From Mesorhizobium loti (GTDB lineage: Bacteria > Pseudomonadota > Alphaproteobacteria > Rhizobiales > Rhizobiaceae), in NCBI GenBank assembly GCA_002356515.1, contig AP017605.1:1-64000 (forward strand): a stretch of 64,000 nt of DNA, written 5' to 3'. The notes beneath the pieces were generated by a model. It searched no databases and was not told the origin of the DNA. It saw nothing but the letters and a program-made list of their open reading frames with translations. A program made the translations under genes and the position numbers. Shown piece by piece: positions 1-8,867 of the stretch (position 1 is its first letter; every line of letters begins with the position of its first letter).

Positions 1-999
1 ATGCTGAGCGATCTGGTTGGCAAGATCCTCGACAAGTTGTCGGGCACCAGTCTGCTGGCGACCGGGCTCTTGCTGCTGACGGCCCTTGTCAGCGCGCTCA
101 TAGCCTATTGGCGCGCGGTCGAGGAGAAGAGCTGGAAGGAGTTCTTTGAGTTCGTCGTCCCCCATGAGGTCATCGCCCATCCCTCGGCGAAGGCCGACCT
201 GATGTTCTGGGTGACGAAGAAGGCCTTGATGCCCTTCCTGATGCTGCCCGCCGGAATTGTCTTCGTCTCGGCGGTGGGCTACGGCACCAACTGGCTGTTT
301 TCGACACTGTTCCAGTTCCAGCCGCCGCTGATCGAGGGACCGGCAGGGCCGGTGACGGTGCTGATCTTCACCATCACCATGCTGCTCGCCTACGACATTT
401 CCTATTATCTCTATCACGTCGCCCAGCATCGCTACCCCGTGCTTTGGGAATTGCACAAGGTGCATCACTCGGCCGAGGTGATGGTCGGCATCACCAAGGA
501 CCGGGTCCATCCGCTCGACGAGCTGATGAACCGGGCCTGGGACGGCGTCATCGTCGGCGTCTGCTTCGGCATCTGGTCGCTGATTTCGCTGAACCTCGTC
601 GAGCTGACCGTCTTTGGCGTCAACGTCTATGTCATGCGCAACATCCTGATGATGGATTTCGTCAGGCACACGCATTTCAAGATCTCGTTCGGGCCGCTCA
701 ACAATGTGATCCTGTGTCCTCATTGGCACCAGCTGCATCACAGCACCGATCCACGCCACTATGACAAGAATTTCGGCCTGCTCTTCTCGTTCTGGGACCG
801 GCTCTTCGGAACATTGTGCGTGCCGAGGCCCGACGAGGACTTCAAGTTCGGATTGGTCGATCGCGATGTGCGCGACTACCAGTCGCTCGCCGGCCTCTAT
901 GTCATGCCGCTTAAGCGGATGTGGGGACATATCGCCAGGCGCATCCGGCGTGCAAAGCCACGGACCACGCAATCATCGGAAGAAGGGACACGGCCATGA
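1..999 (+). CDS. Sterol desaturase / fatty acid hydroxylase family membrane protein
   Basis: A 332-residue integral membrane oxygenase of the di-iron fatty acid hydroxylase superfamily, which hydroxylates or desaturates lipid substrates. The histidine clusters that bind the two irons are visible: H139 and H143, H152/H155/H156 (HKVHH), H223/H225, and H241/H243/H246/H247 (HWHQLHH). Hydrophobic stretches at about 16-36, 75-103, 115-138 and 183-213 fit the family topology. The ATG is the first base of the window, so an upstream start cannot be excluded. The stop overlaps the start of the next gene as ATGA, suggesting translational coupling. The substrate (hopanoid, ornithine lipid or carotenoid-like) cannot be told from sequence. 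Confidence 0.85.
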   Translation: MLSDLVGKILDKLSGTSLLATGLLLLTALVSALIAYWRAVEEKSWKEFFEFVVPHEVIAHPSAKADLMFWVTKKALMPFLMLPAGIVFVSAVGYGTNWLFSTLFQFQPPLIEGPAGPVTVLIFTITMLLAYDISYYLYHVAQHRYPVLWELHKVHHSAEVMVGITKDRVHPLDELMNRAWDGVIVGVCFGIWSLISLNLVELTVFGVNVYVMRNILMMDFVRHTHFKISFGPLNNVILCPHWHQLHHSTDPRHYDKNFGLLFSFWDRLFGTLCVPRPDEDFKFGLVDRDVRDYQSLAGLYVMPLKRMWGHIARRIRRAKPRTTQSSEEGTRP

Positions 1000-2138
1000 A
1001 CGCCCCCTTCGTGCTCGCGATCCCGCGCACACGCACCTTTGAAGTCGTCACATCGGCGGAACGTCTGGCCGAGATCGCACCGGCCTGGAGCGCGCTCTGG
1101 CAGCGGGCCGGCGGGCTTGTCTTCCAGCACCCGGACTGGATCGCGGCCTGGTGGCGCACCACTCCACACCAGGAGCGGCGCACGCTCAGGATCGGGCTTG
1201 CCTGGAACGGCGACCGGCTCGATGGCGTGATAGCGCTCGCGACTTTCAAGCGCTCCGGCATCCGCATACTCGAATGGGCGGCGAAGGATCACAGTGACTA
1301 TGGCGACGCGCTGTTTGCCCCCGACAGCGATCCGCAGGCGATCGCCCGCCTCTGGCAGCATGTTTTTGACCAGGGCGGCTTTGACCTGATTTATCTCAAT
1401 CGTCTTCTGCCGGATGCCAGTGTTCGTGGCCTGCTGGACCCGGCCTCGCGCCATGACAAGGCGCTTCGGCCCAACCACCGCACTGAAATCAGCTACCGTG
1501 TCGCGGGTCCCTGGCAAAGTGGTGCGGAATGGTTCGAGACGCTGTCCAAGAAGGCCCGGCAGAACTACCGTCGTGGCCGCAAGTTCATGGAGGAAGGCGG
1601 TGCGTTGCGTTTCCGCCTGATGGATGCGGACGAACCGCGTGAGCCGGTGCTCGGTCGGGTCGCGGCGCTGAAGCGCCTCTGGCTCGTCCGGCATGGCCGC
1701 GTTTCGGACCTGTTCGACAAGGACTCGCCCGTTCTCACCGCGCTTATTTCGGTGCTGGCCGAGCTCGGCCTGTTGCGCATCTTCGTGCTGGAGCTTGACG
1801 ACACGATCGTCGCCGTCTCGATCAATTTCGAGCAGCACGGCACGATGATGGCTTTCATCACCACCTATGATCCCGAATATGAGCGCGCCTCGCCGGGCAT
1901 GGTGCTGATGATGGACTATATCCAGTGGTCGCTCGACCGTGGCCTCGCCAAGGTTGATTTTCTCTGCGGCGGCGAGGATTTCAAGCGGCGCTTCGCCTCG
2001 CAATCAGTCACGCTGTCGTCGATGATCGGCGCGCGTGGCTTGCGCGGCCACCTCGCCGCGCTGGCCGATCACGTGAACCATGTTGCGAAAACTTGGCGGG
2101 CGCCGCGGTCGCCGAAGGCGGAAACGCCCGACGAGTAA
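996..2138 (+). CDS. GNAT-type acyltransferase of the BioF2/CelD-like family
   Basis: A 380-residue protein resembling the Acetyltransf_6 (BioF2-like, formerly CelD) family, soluble GNAT-fold enzymes often found near polysaccharide or lipid genes. The central part includes a KKARQNYRRG stretch, and the C-terminal GNAT half has a VDFLCGGEDFKRRF segment, both typical of the group. The start at 996 was chosen because it overlaps the upstream stop by four bases and follows a GAAGGGA ribosome-binding site. Coupling to the sterol-desaturase-like gene suggests both act on one lipid or envelope product, which is inference. The acyl donor and acceptor are unknown. Confidence 0.75.
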   Translation: MNAPFVLAIPRTRTFEVVTSAERLAEIAPAWSALWQRAGGLVFQHPDWIAAWWRTTPHQERRTLRIGLAWNGDRLDGVIALATFKRSGIRILEWAAKDHSDYGDALFAPDSDPQAIARLWQHVFDQGGFDLIYLNRLLPDASVRGLLDPASRHDKALRPNHRTEISYRVAGPWQSGAEWFETLSKKARQNYRRGRKFMEEGGALRFRLMDADEPREPVLGRVAALKRLWLVRHGRVSDLFDKDSPVLTALISVLAELGLLRIFVLELDDTIVAVSINFEQHGTMMAFITTYDPEYERASPGMVLMMDYIQWSLDRGLAKVDFLCGGEDFKRRFASQSVTLSSMIGARGLRGHLAALADHVNHVAKTWRAPRSPKAETPDE

Positions 2139-2197
2139 GGGCGCCTCATTTCGGCACGATCAAAATAGGCGATTGCATTCGTGGGCCTTCGCCGGGC

Positions 2198-2665
2198 TCA
2201 AAGCGCGCGAACGGCCTCCAACACCTCTTCGGCATGGCCCTTGACCCGGACCTTGCGCCAAATCCTGACGATCCGTCCGTCGCGGCCGATCAGGAACGTC
2301 GCGCGTTCGACGCCCATATATTTGCGGCCATACATCGATTTCTCGACCCACAGATGATAGGCCTCGATCACCTTGCGCTCCTCGTCGGCGGCGAGGTCGA
2401 TGGTGAGATTGTACTTTGATTTGAACTTGTCGTGCTTTTTGACGTTGTCGGGTGACAGACCGATCACGACGGCGCCTGCCTTCTCGAATTCAGGTTTCAG
2501 CTGCGAAAAACTGATTGCCTCTTGCGTACAACTCGTCGTGTCGTCCTGCGGATAGAAATAGAGGACGACGGGTTTACCGGACGAGGCCGAAAGGCTTAGA
2601 GACCCGCCGCCATCCCGCGGCAGGTCGAATTGCGGCGCAAGATCGCCCACGTCGAGGTCAGCCAT
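2198..2665 (-). CDS. bcp: Peroxiredoxin of the BCP/PrxQ family, 1-Cys form
   Basis: A 155-residue thiol peroxidase that reduces H2O2 and organic hydroperoxides in the cytoplasm. The peroxidatic cysteine C46 lies in DDTTSCTQE, the BCP signature. The second cysteine usually five residues later is absent (isoleucine there) and the protein has no other cysteine, so it should work as a 1-Cys peroxiredoxin needing an external thiol. The start at 2665 (MADLDVG) was chosen over an upstream ATG at 2749 because homology begins there and the longer form would run into the promoter side of the divergent gene. Confidence 0.9.
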   Translation of the reverse strand: MADLDVGDLAPQFDLPRDGGGSLSLSASSGKPVVLYFYPQDDTTSCTQEAISFSQLKPEFEKAGAVVIGLSPDNVKKHDKFKSKYNLTIDLAADEERKVIEAYHLWVEKSMYGRKYMGVERATFLIGRDGRIVRIWRKVRVKGHAEEVLEAVRAL

Positions 2666-2760
2666 ATCGATGCCCTTGTTTGAGGTTACGCGCGAAGCCA
2701 CACCGATATAGTGTCGACCGGGGATTCGTCCACGAGCGAATTTGTACAACGGAAGATTGC

Positions 2761-5700
2761 GTGGATCAGGAGCAACCGCAGCACGAAAAGATCAGGTTCA
2801 GGCGTGACGAGATCACCGACCTGGGGGCTTTGCCGTCCGCGTGCCGCGTTCCGCCGCTTGGTCAGGCGTCGATCGGCCGCGGCTTCCGCATCCTGTCGCG
2901 CGTGTTTGCCGGCGTGGTCGCGTTCATGCTGCTGGCGGCGATGGCCGTCTATCTCATCGGCCTTTCCGGTATCGGGTCGGACCGGCTGCGCATCGAAGCG
3001 GAAACCGCCATCGAGAAACTCGCCGGCGTCGATGTCCATGTCGCGGTCGGCCCGGCGCGCATCACGCTCGACAGTTCGAGCTTCGTCGCGCTCCAGGTGA
3101 GCGATGTCAGTCTGGAGACCAGCGACGGCAAGCCCATGGCCGATGCCGGCCGTGTGCGCTTCGGCGTCCGCCTGATACCTCTGCTTTGGGGGGAGGTGCG
3201 GCTGACCAGCGCCAGGATCTCCGATGCCCACATCGTCACAGCGGCGATGCCATCCGGCGGCGACTGGACAGCGCAATTGCGCAATGAGGACGGCCTCGTC
3301 GATCCGGAGAAACTGTCCGCCGCGGTGTTCGGCAACATTCATCGCGCGCTCGACGCCGTGCGGGAAGATTCGCTGCGCCGGATCGATCTCAGCAATGTCG
3401 AGTTCGTGCTGCCCGATACCGGAGCCATCAAACGGATCAAGATCGCCGACGCCAGCGTCGTACAGTCGGGGCCGGGCGGCATGGCGTTTTCCTCCGAGGC
3501 GGATGTCGATGGCAGAAAGGTCACCCTTGCCGCTTCCGCGACCCGCGATATCGCGGCGCACCGCGTGACGGCGCTGAAGGCAAGCGTCGACCTGGCGGCT
3601 GCCGACGAAACCGCGGCCGGCGCCGGGAAGCTGGGTGCGGTCGCATTGAAGCTGACAGGATCGGAAGGAGCCGGCACCACGGCGTCGCGGCTGACGGCCG
3701 CCCTGTCGTCGACGGGTTCCGTCCTTGATCTTGGCACGCGCGGCCTGCTGCCAGCCGACGTTGATGTCGATGCGACGCTTGTCGACGGCAGCAACAAGAT
3801 CCAGGTGGACAGGCTGCTGCTGAAAACCGGCCGGTCTTCTTTCGATTTCGGCGGCTCGATAGGGCCAAAGCCCGCGACCGGGGCGGCGGGCGACGAACCC
3901 TCTTACCGTTATGACCTGACCAGCGATGGTTCGACGCTGGCGCCGTCGGAATCGCCCGAGCCCGCGCTGACCTTTCTCGCCCGCATTGCCGGCGTCTATC
4001 AGACCAAAAGCCATAAATTGGTGGCCGAGCAGATCGCGGTTCGGTCCGCCTCTTCCGGCGAGGTGCTTGGCACCGCGGCCGTCACGTTCGTTGACGGCAA
4101 GGCCCCCGGCATCAATCTGGCGCTCAACGTCCATGACATGCCGGTCTCGCACGTCAAGCAGTTGTGGCCGTGGTTTTCGGCCCGCAATGCGCGGCTCTGG
4201 GTTCTCGACAATCTGTTCGGCGGCCGCGTCGTGGACGCCAACCTGCAATTCCAGGTCATGCCCGATCGCCTCGGCAACGGCGTGCCTCTTTCGGCCGACG
4301 AGGTGTTCGGCCGCTTTCAGATCGAAGGGTCGCGTTTTGACACCGCCGGCCGCATTCCGCCGATACGCGACGCGGTCGGCGTCGTCGCTTTCCACGGCAA
4401 TGACGTCGATGTTTCGCTCTCCTCGGGCACCGTCTTCATGCCCAGTGGCCGCACCGTAGCGGCCAGCAACGGCACACTGACGGTCAAGGCGGCAAACCGC
4501 CCGCCGGTCATCGGCGCACTCGACATCGACGTGGAAGGGGAGGCGCCGGCTGTCGCCGAACTCGCCTCCTACGAACCGATCAATGCCATGCGCCATGTCG
4601 GCTTCCTGCCGGAGGACCTGTCCGGCAACGTTACCGGCCATGTCAGGGCTGACATTCCCTTGCAGTCCGGCGTCGACACCTCCAAGCTCGACTGGCTGGT
4701 GTCGCTCGACTACACCGGCCTGTCGTTGGCCAAGCCATTCGATGGACAGACCGTGACCGACGCCGACGGTTCGATCACCGTCGATCCCGAAAAGGCGGTG
4801 ATTTCGGCCAAGGCATCGCTGAACGGCATTCCGGCCGAACTCGACCTTGTCGAACCGCTGGCGGATGACGGCCCGGCGCCCAGCCGCAAGGTGGCCCTGG
4901 TGCTCGACGACAAGATCCGCGCCGCCGCCATGCCCGGCCTGACGCCGTTGCTGGGCGGAACGGTGAAGGTCGCGATCGACAAGAGCGGCGGCGGCAATCA
5001 GAACGTCTCGGCCGACCTGACCAATGCCAGGCTGGACATTCCCTGGGCCGGCTGGAGCAAGGGGGCAGGGGTTCCCGCCAGCGTCACCTTCGTCATGACC
5101 AAGTCCGGCGACACCACGACGCTGTCCGACTTCAACCTCGACGGCAAAACCTTCTCCATCGACGGCAGCATCGTGCTGGTCAACGGCTCCCTGTCGTCGG
5201 CCAAGTTCAGCAAGGTCACCCTGAACCGGGGTGACGATGTCGCGATTTCGGTGAAGCGCTCGGGCAAGGGTTACTCCGTCGACATCAATGGCAACGCGCT
5301 CGACGCTCGCTCGCTCATCAAGCAGTTCACGTCCGATGTGGACACCGCAACCAAGACGACCGGAACAGACAATATTTCGGTCAGCGCCGACGTCGAGCAG
5401 CTCACCGGCTTTCACGACGAGCAACTGTCCAACCTGAAGCTCGATTACAGCGCTGCCGGTTCCAGGGTGAACGGACTGAAGGTCAGTGCCACGGCAAGTT
5501 CGGGCGCGGCCATCACCATCAGCAACACCACCGGTGACGGCCGGCGCTCGCTCAACGTCCAGTCGGCGGATGCCGGCGCGATCCTGAGGTTCCTCAACGT
5601 CTACGAGCATTTGGAAGGCGGGTCGATCACGCTGGCGCTGACCGGGGCCGGCGACGGGCCGATGAAGGGTAAGGTCGACACCAGCAACTTCTTCGTCGTC

Positions 5701-6141
5701 AACGAACCGAAACTGGCCTCGATCGTCTCGACCACGCCGGCCGGCGACAACCGCAGCCTCAACCAGGCGGTCAAGGGCAATCTCGACACGTCGCGGGTCA
5801 AGTTCGAGCGCGGTTACGCCGAGATCGAGAAAGGCAGCGGCTACCTGAAGCTGGCCAATGGCGTGCTGCGCGGTCCGCGCATCGGCACGACGTTCCAGGG
5901 CATCCTCTATGACCAGAACAACAATATGGACATGACCGGCACCTTCATGCCGGTCTATGGCCTCAACCGCATCTTCGGCGAACTGCCCATCGTCGGCGCG
6001 CTTCTGGGCAACGGCCGCGACCGCGGCCTGATCGGCGTCACCTATCGGCTCAGAGGCAATGCCAACAAGCCGGTGCTCGACGTCAACCCGCTGTCGGTGA
6101 TCGCACCGGGCATATTCCGGTCGATCTTCGAGTACCGATGA
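2761..6141 (+). CDS. AsmA/YhdP-type (DUF3971, AsmA-like C-terminal) envelope protein
   Basis: An 1126-residue protein with one N-terminal membrane anchor (about 45-67) and a very long repetitive beta-rich region. It ends in an AsmA-like C-terminal domain, visible in the YLKLANGVLRGPRIGTTFQG-type block and the final GLIGVTYRLRG segment. Proteins of this AsmA/TamB/YhdP clan are thought to bridge inner and outer membranes and carry phospholipid. The GTG at 2761 was chosen because GGAAG lies five bases upstream and the anchor follows in a normal position. A longer in-frame extension reaches back to 2515 but runs antisense through the peroxiredoxin gene. Confident in the family, not in the cargo. 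Confidence 0.82.
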   Translation: MDQEQPQHEKIRFRRDEITDLGALPSACRVPPLGQASIGRGFRILSRVFAGVVAFMLLAAMAVYLIGLSGIGSDRLRIEAETAIEKLAGVDVHVAVGPARITLDSSSFVALQVSDVSLETSDGKPMADAGRVRFGVRLIPLLWGEVRLTSARISDAHIVTAAMPSGGDWTAQLRNEDGLVDPEKLSAAVFGNIHRALDAVREDSLRRIDLSNVEFVLPDTGAIKRIKIADASVVQSGPGGMAFSSEADVDGRKVTLAASATRDIAAHRVTALKASVDLAAADETAAGAGKLGAVALKLTGSEGAGTTASRLTAALSSTGSVLDLGTRGLLPADVDVDATLVDGSNKIQVDRLLLKTGRSSFDFGGSIGPKPATGAAGDEPSYRYDLTSDGSTLAPSESPEPALTFLARIAGVYQTKSHKLVAEQIAVRSASSGEVLGTAAVTFVDGKAPGINLALNVHDMPVSHVKQLWPWFSARNARLWVLDNLFGGRVVDANLQFQVMPDRLGNGVPLSADEVFGRFQIEGSRFDTAGRIPPIRDAVGVVAFHGNDVDVSLSSGTVFMPSGRTVAASNGTLTVKAANRPPVIGALDIDVEGEAPAVAELASYEPINAMRHVGFLPEDLSGNVTGHVRADIPLQSGVDTSKLDWLVSLDYTGLSLAKPFDGQTVTDADGSITVDPEKAVISAKASLNGIPAELDLVEPLADDGPAPSRKVALVLDDKIRAAAMPGLTPLLGGTVKVAIDKSGGGNQNVSADLTNARLDIPWAGWSKGAGVPASVTFVMTKSGDTTTLSDFNLDGKTFSIDGSIVLVNGSLSSAKFSKVTLNRGDDVAISVKRSGKGYSVDINGNALDARSLIKQFTSDVDTATKTTGTDNISVSADVEQLTGFHDEQLSNLKLDYSAAGSRVNGLKVSATASSGAAITISNTTGDGRRSLNVQSADAGAILRFLNVYEHLEGGSITLALTGAGDGPMKGKVDTSNFFVVNEPKLASIVSTTPAGDNRSLNQAVKGNLDTSRVKFERGYAEIEKGSGYLKLANGVLRGPRIGTTFQGILYDQNNNMDMTGTFMPVYGLNRIFGELPIVGALLGNGRDRGLIGVTYRLRGNANKPVLDVNPLSVIAPGIFRSIFEYR

Positions 6142-6147
6142 ACCGCC

Positions 6148-7401
6148 TCAGGCCGGCCGCACCAACACGTGTTTTTTCTTGCCCAGTGAAAGCTTTACGA
6201 CGTTTTCCGGACTCAGATCCTGAAGCGTGACCATGCGGCGGTCGTCATTGACCGACTGGTCGTTGATGCGAACGGCACCGCCCTGGATGTGCCGCCGTGC
6301 CTCGCCATTGGACGATGCCAACCCGGCCGTGACCAGCAGCGACAGGATGCCGACGCCGGACTCCAGCGCGGCCTTGTCGGCCTGGACGGTCGGCAATGTT
6401 TCGGCGAGCGCGCCTTCCTCGAAGGTTTTGCGCGCGGTTTCCTCGGCCTGGTTTGCCGCCTCGCGGCCGTGGACGATCGCCGTCGTCTCCGTGGCCAGGA
6501 TCTTCTTGGCTTCGTTGATCTCGGAGCCGCCGAGTGCGGACAGCCGCGCGATCTCATCGAGGGGCAGGCGGGTGAATATCTTCAGGAAGCGCTCGACATC
6601 GGCGTCCTCGGTGTTGCGCCAGTACTGCCAGAAATCATAGGGCGAGAAGAGATCGCCGTTGAGCCACACCGCACCCTTTGCCGACTTGCCCATCTTGGCG
6701 CCGGACGATGTCGTGAGCAGCGGCGTGGTCAGGGCGTAAAGCTGCTGCGTGCCCATGCGATGGCCGAGATCGACGCCATTGATGATGTTGCCCCACTGGT
6801 CCGACCCGCCCATCTGCAGGCGGCAGTTCTGGCGTCGGGCAAGTTCGACGAAATCGTATCCCTGCAGGATCATGTAGTTGAATTCGAGGAACGACAGCGA
6901 CTGCTCGCGGTCGAGCCTGAGTTTGACGCTGTCGAAGGTCAGCATGCGGTTGACGGAGAAATGCCGGCCGACATCGCGCAGGAACTCGACATAGTTGAGC
7001 TTCATCAGCCAGTCGGCATTGTTGACCATGATGGCGTCGCTCGGGCCGTCGCCGAAACGCAGGATGCGGCCGAAGATGCGCTTGATGCCTTCGATGTTGG
7101 TGGCAATCGCCTCGGGCGTCAAAAGGCTGCGCTGGTCGTCGCGGAAGGACGGGTCGCCGATCATCGACGTGCCGCCGCCCATCAGCGCGATCGGCCGGTG
7201 TCCGGTTTCCTGCAGCCAGTACAGCATGGTCGCCGAGATCAAATTGCCGATATGCAGGCTGGTGGCGGTGGCGTCGTAGCCCACATAGGCGGTGACCGTT
7301 TCCTTGGCGAAAAGCTGGTCGAGGCCGGTCTCATCCGAAATCTGGTGGATGAAGCCGCGCTCGCTCATGGTGCGCAGGAAATCGGATTTGAAGGCAGGCA
7401 T
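6148..7401 (-). CDS. tyrS: Tyrosyl-tRNA synthetase
   Basis: A 417-residue class I aminoacyl-tRNA synthetase that charges tRNA-Tyr. The HIGH-type motif is H50-I-G-N53, the KMSKS-type motif is K236-M-G-K-S240, and the tyrosine pocket is seen in [10 protein letters not shown] and [11 protein letters not shown]-terminal S4 RNA-binding domain follows (about 350-415). The gene ends six bases after the convergent AsmA-like gene, with no room for a long terminator between them. Confidence 0.97.
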   Translation of the reverse strand: MPAFKSDFLRTMSERGFIHQISDETGLDQLFAKETVTAYVGYDATATSLHIGNLISATMLYWLQETGHRPIALMGGGTSMIGDPSFRDDQRSLLTPEAIATNIEGIKRIFGRILRFGDGPSDAIMVNNADWLMKLNYVEFLRDVGRHFSVNRMLTFDSVKLRLDREQSLSFLEFNYMILQGYDFVELARRQNCRLQMGGSDQWGNIINGVDLGHRMGTQQLYALTTPLLTTSSGAKMGKSAKGAVWLNGDLFSPYDFWQYWRNTEDADVERFLKIFTRLPLDEIARLSALGGSEINEAKKILATETTAIVHGREAANQAEETARKTFEEGALAETLPTVQADKAALESGVGILSLLVTAGLASSNGEARRHIQGGAVRINDQSVNDDRRMVTLQDLSPENVVKLSLGKKKHVLVRPA

Positions 7402-7471
7402 ATTTTCTTCCCGAAAAGCGTCCGGCCGTCCGGCGCGGGCATATGTGAACGGGCGCGTTTAGCATCCAAGC

Positions 7472-7511
7472 GCGATCAGCAAAAGCGGAATCCGGTTTTG
7501 CGTCTGATTGC
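7472..7511. repeat. Intergenic palindromic element, GCGATCAG-arm type
   Basis: An imperfect palindrome with arms GCGATCAG and CTGATTGC around the inner core CAAAAGCGGAATCCGGTTTTG. It lies between tyrS and the glycosyltransferase gene, the only structure I see in this 278-base gap. The core matches that of the other palindromes at 8795, 19907, 39491, 42371, 53079 and 57015. Confidence 0.7.
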
Positions 7512-7679
7512 CTCTGCGCCAAGGATCACAAATTGTCCTGACGATCACCCGTTGTTGAAACGGTGCGACGAGCCGTCCGGCACGAATGCTTGCTTCATCG
7601 TTTCGGCTGGCGTAATGAGGCGCCGCGCCAAAGGTTCTTGCAGCCCACAACCTCGAGCGGCACCGCACGGCATCCAATA

Positions 7680-8447
7680 ATGCCATATTCGACGACAGAG
7701 CCCCGACGCGACATGCCGGACGCATTGATATCCATCGTCATTCCTTGCAGGAACGAGGCGGCAAACCTGCCGCTGCTGATCGACGAGATCGAGGCCGCGA
7801 TGGCCGGGCGCGACTTCGAACTGATCATCGTCAATGACGGCTCGACCGACGAGACCGCGACCGTCCTGGCCGAGCAGACGGCACTTCGCCCGTTTCCGGT
7901 GCGGGAATTGCGGCACCGGAAATCCGCCGGCCAGAGCCTTTCTGTGCGCTCTGGCGCCTGGGCGGCACGCGGCAGCATCGTCGCCACGATCGACGGCGAC
8001 GGCCAGAACGATCCGCAATATATTCCCGTGCTGGTCGACGCCTTGCGGCAGGCAGGCCCCGATTTCGGCGCCGCCCAGGGGCAGCGCCTCAAGCGCCGTG
8101 ACAGCAAGGTCAAGCAACTGGCGTCGCGCTTCGCCAACTGGCTGAGAAACGCCATCCTGCACGACGAGACTCGTGATACCGGCTGCGGCCTGAAGGCGGT
8201 CCACACCGACATCCTGCGCAAACTGCCGTTCTTCGACGGCACCCACCGCTTCGTCCCGGCCCTTGTCATCCAGGAGGGCTATCGCGTCGTGCATTGCGAC
8301 GTCGTCGACCGCTCGCGCCGGCACGGCAAGTCGAACTACGGCATTTTCGACCGCGGCCTGCAGGGCGCGCTCGATCTCGGTGGTGTCTGGTGGCTGCGCC
8401 GCCGGCGCCGCAGAATGCCAAAAGTAGAGGAAATCAAGCGTGTTTAA
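7680..8447 (+). CDS. Family 2 glycosyltransferase, polyprenyl-phosphate sugar synthase type
   Basis: A 255-residue GT-A enzyme similar to dolichyl-phosphate mannose synthases and to the ArnC/RgtE group that load a sugar onto a polyprenyl phosphate. The nucleotide-sugar site is visible as NDGSTDET (about 52-59) and the DXD-type D105-G-D107. No C-terminal transmembrane helices are present, unlike ArnC, so the membrane part may come from the next gene. Start 7680 or 7713 are both possible; neither has a strong ribosome-binding site. It overlaps the LABN gene by eight bases. A role as dodecaprenyl-phosphate sugar (for example GalA) synthase is inferred from context. Confidence 0.8.
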   Translation: MPYSTTEPRRDMPDALISIVIPCRNEAANLPLLIDEIEAAMAGRDFELIIVNDGSTDETATVLAEQTALRPFPVRELRHRKSAGQSLSVRSGAWAARGSIVATIDGDGQNDPQYIPVLVDALRQAGPDFGAAQGQRLKRRDSKVKQLASRFANWLRNAILHDETRDTGCGLKAVHTDILRKLPFFDGTHRFVPALVIQEGYRVVHCDVVDRSRRHGKSNYGIFDRGLQGALDLGGVWWLRRRRRRMPKVEEIKRV

Positions 8448-8772
8448 CGTGCTTCAGGAACTGGGAACCTGGCTTCATCAGGTCTTCATCAAGCAATTCG
8501 ATGCGTGGATCCTGCTCGGCTTCGTTGCGCAGTTCTTCTTCACCATGCGCTTTGTCGTGCAGTGGCTCGCCTCGGAAAAGGCCAAGCGCAGCGTCGTGCC
8601 GGTGGCCTTCTGGTTCTTCTCGCTGTTCGGCGGTGGCCTGCTTTTGATCTACGCCATCCAGCGCCAGGATCCGGTGTTTATCGCCGGCCAGGCCATGGGC
8701 ATGTTCATCTACATCAGGAATCTCTGGCTGATCGCCAATGAGCGCAAGGCGGCGATGACCAAGGTCGATTGA
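8440..8772 (+). CDS. Lipid A biosynthesis N-terminal (LABN) domain small membrane protein
   Basis: A 110-residue protein with three membrane segments (about 24-42, 50-67 and 76-94) and the FFTMRFVVQW and YIRNLWLI blocks of the LABN domain, which is otherwise found at the N terminus of some LpxB proteins and as standalone EmrE-like helpers of lipid-linked sugar systems. It starts with GTG at 8440, inside the end of the glycosyltransferase gene, and the flanking genes load and transfer lipid-linked sugars. A role in flipping or presenting the polyprenyl-phosphate sugar is inference. Confidence 0.85.
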   Translation: MFNVLQELGTWLHQVFIKQFDAWILLGFVAQFFFTMRFVVQWLASEKAKRSVVPVAFWFFSLFGGGLLLIYAIQRQDPVFIAGQAMGMFIYIRNLWLIANERKAAMTKVD

Positions 8773-8794
8773 ACGGCCCGTCGAATGATCTTTT

Positions 8795-8839
8795 GCATGT
8801 CGTCTCCCCAAAACCGCGGCACGCTTTTGGGCGATATGC
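8795..8839. repeat. Intergenic palindromic element, GCATGTCG-arm type
   Basis: An imperfect palindrome bounded by GCATGTCG and CGATATGC with the CCCAAAACCG...CTTTTGGG core. It is the same type as the element at 19907-19952, in opposite orientation of the core. It separates the LABN gene from the ArnT-like gene, in what is otherwise a tightly packed cluster. Confidence 0.8.
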
Positions 8840-8867
8840 CGGTGAAAATGATTACAGAGGCTAATGC

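Noticed and set aside
2686..5610. 974-codon open frame on the minus strand opposite the AsmA-like gene
   Set aside because: It is a shadow of a real gene in high-GC DNA: composition is dominated by Arg, Gly, Val, Asp and His runs, no family blocks are seen, and it would also overlap the start of the divergent gene.
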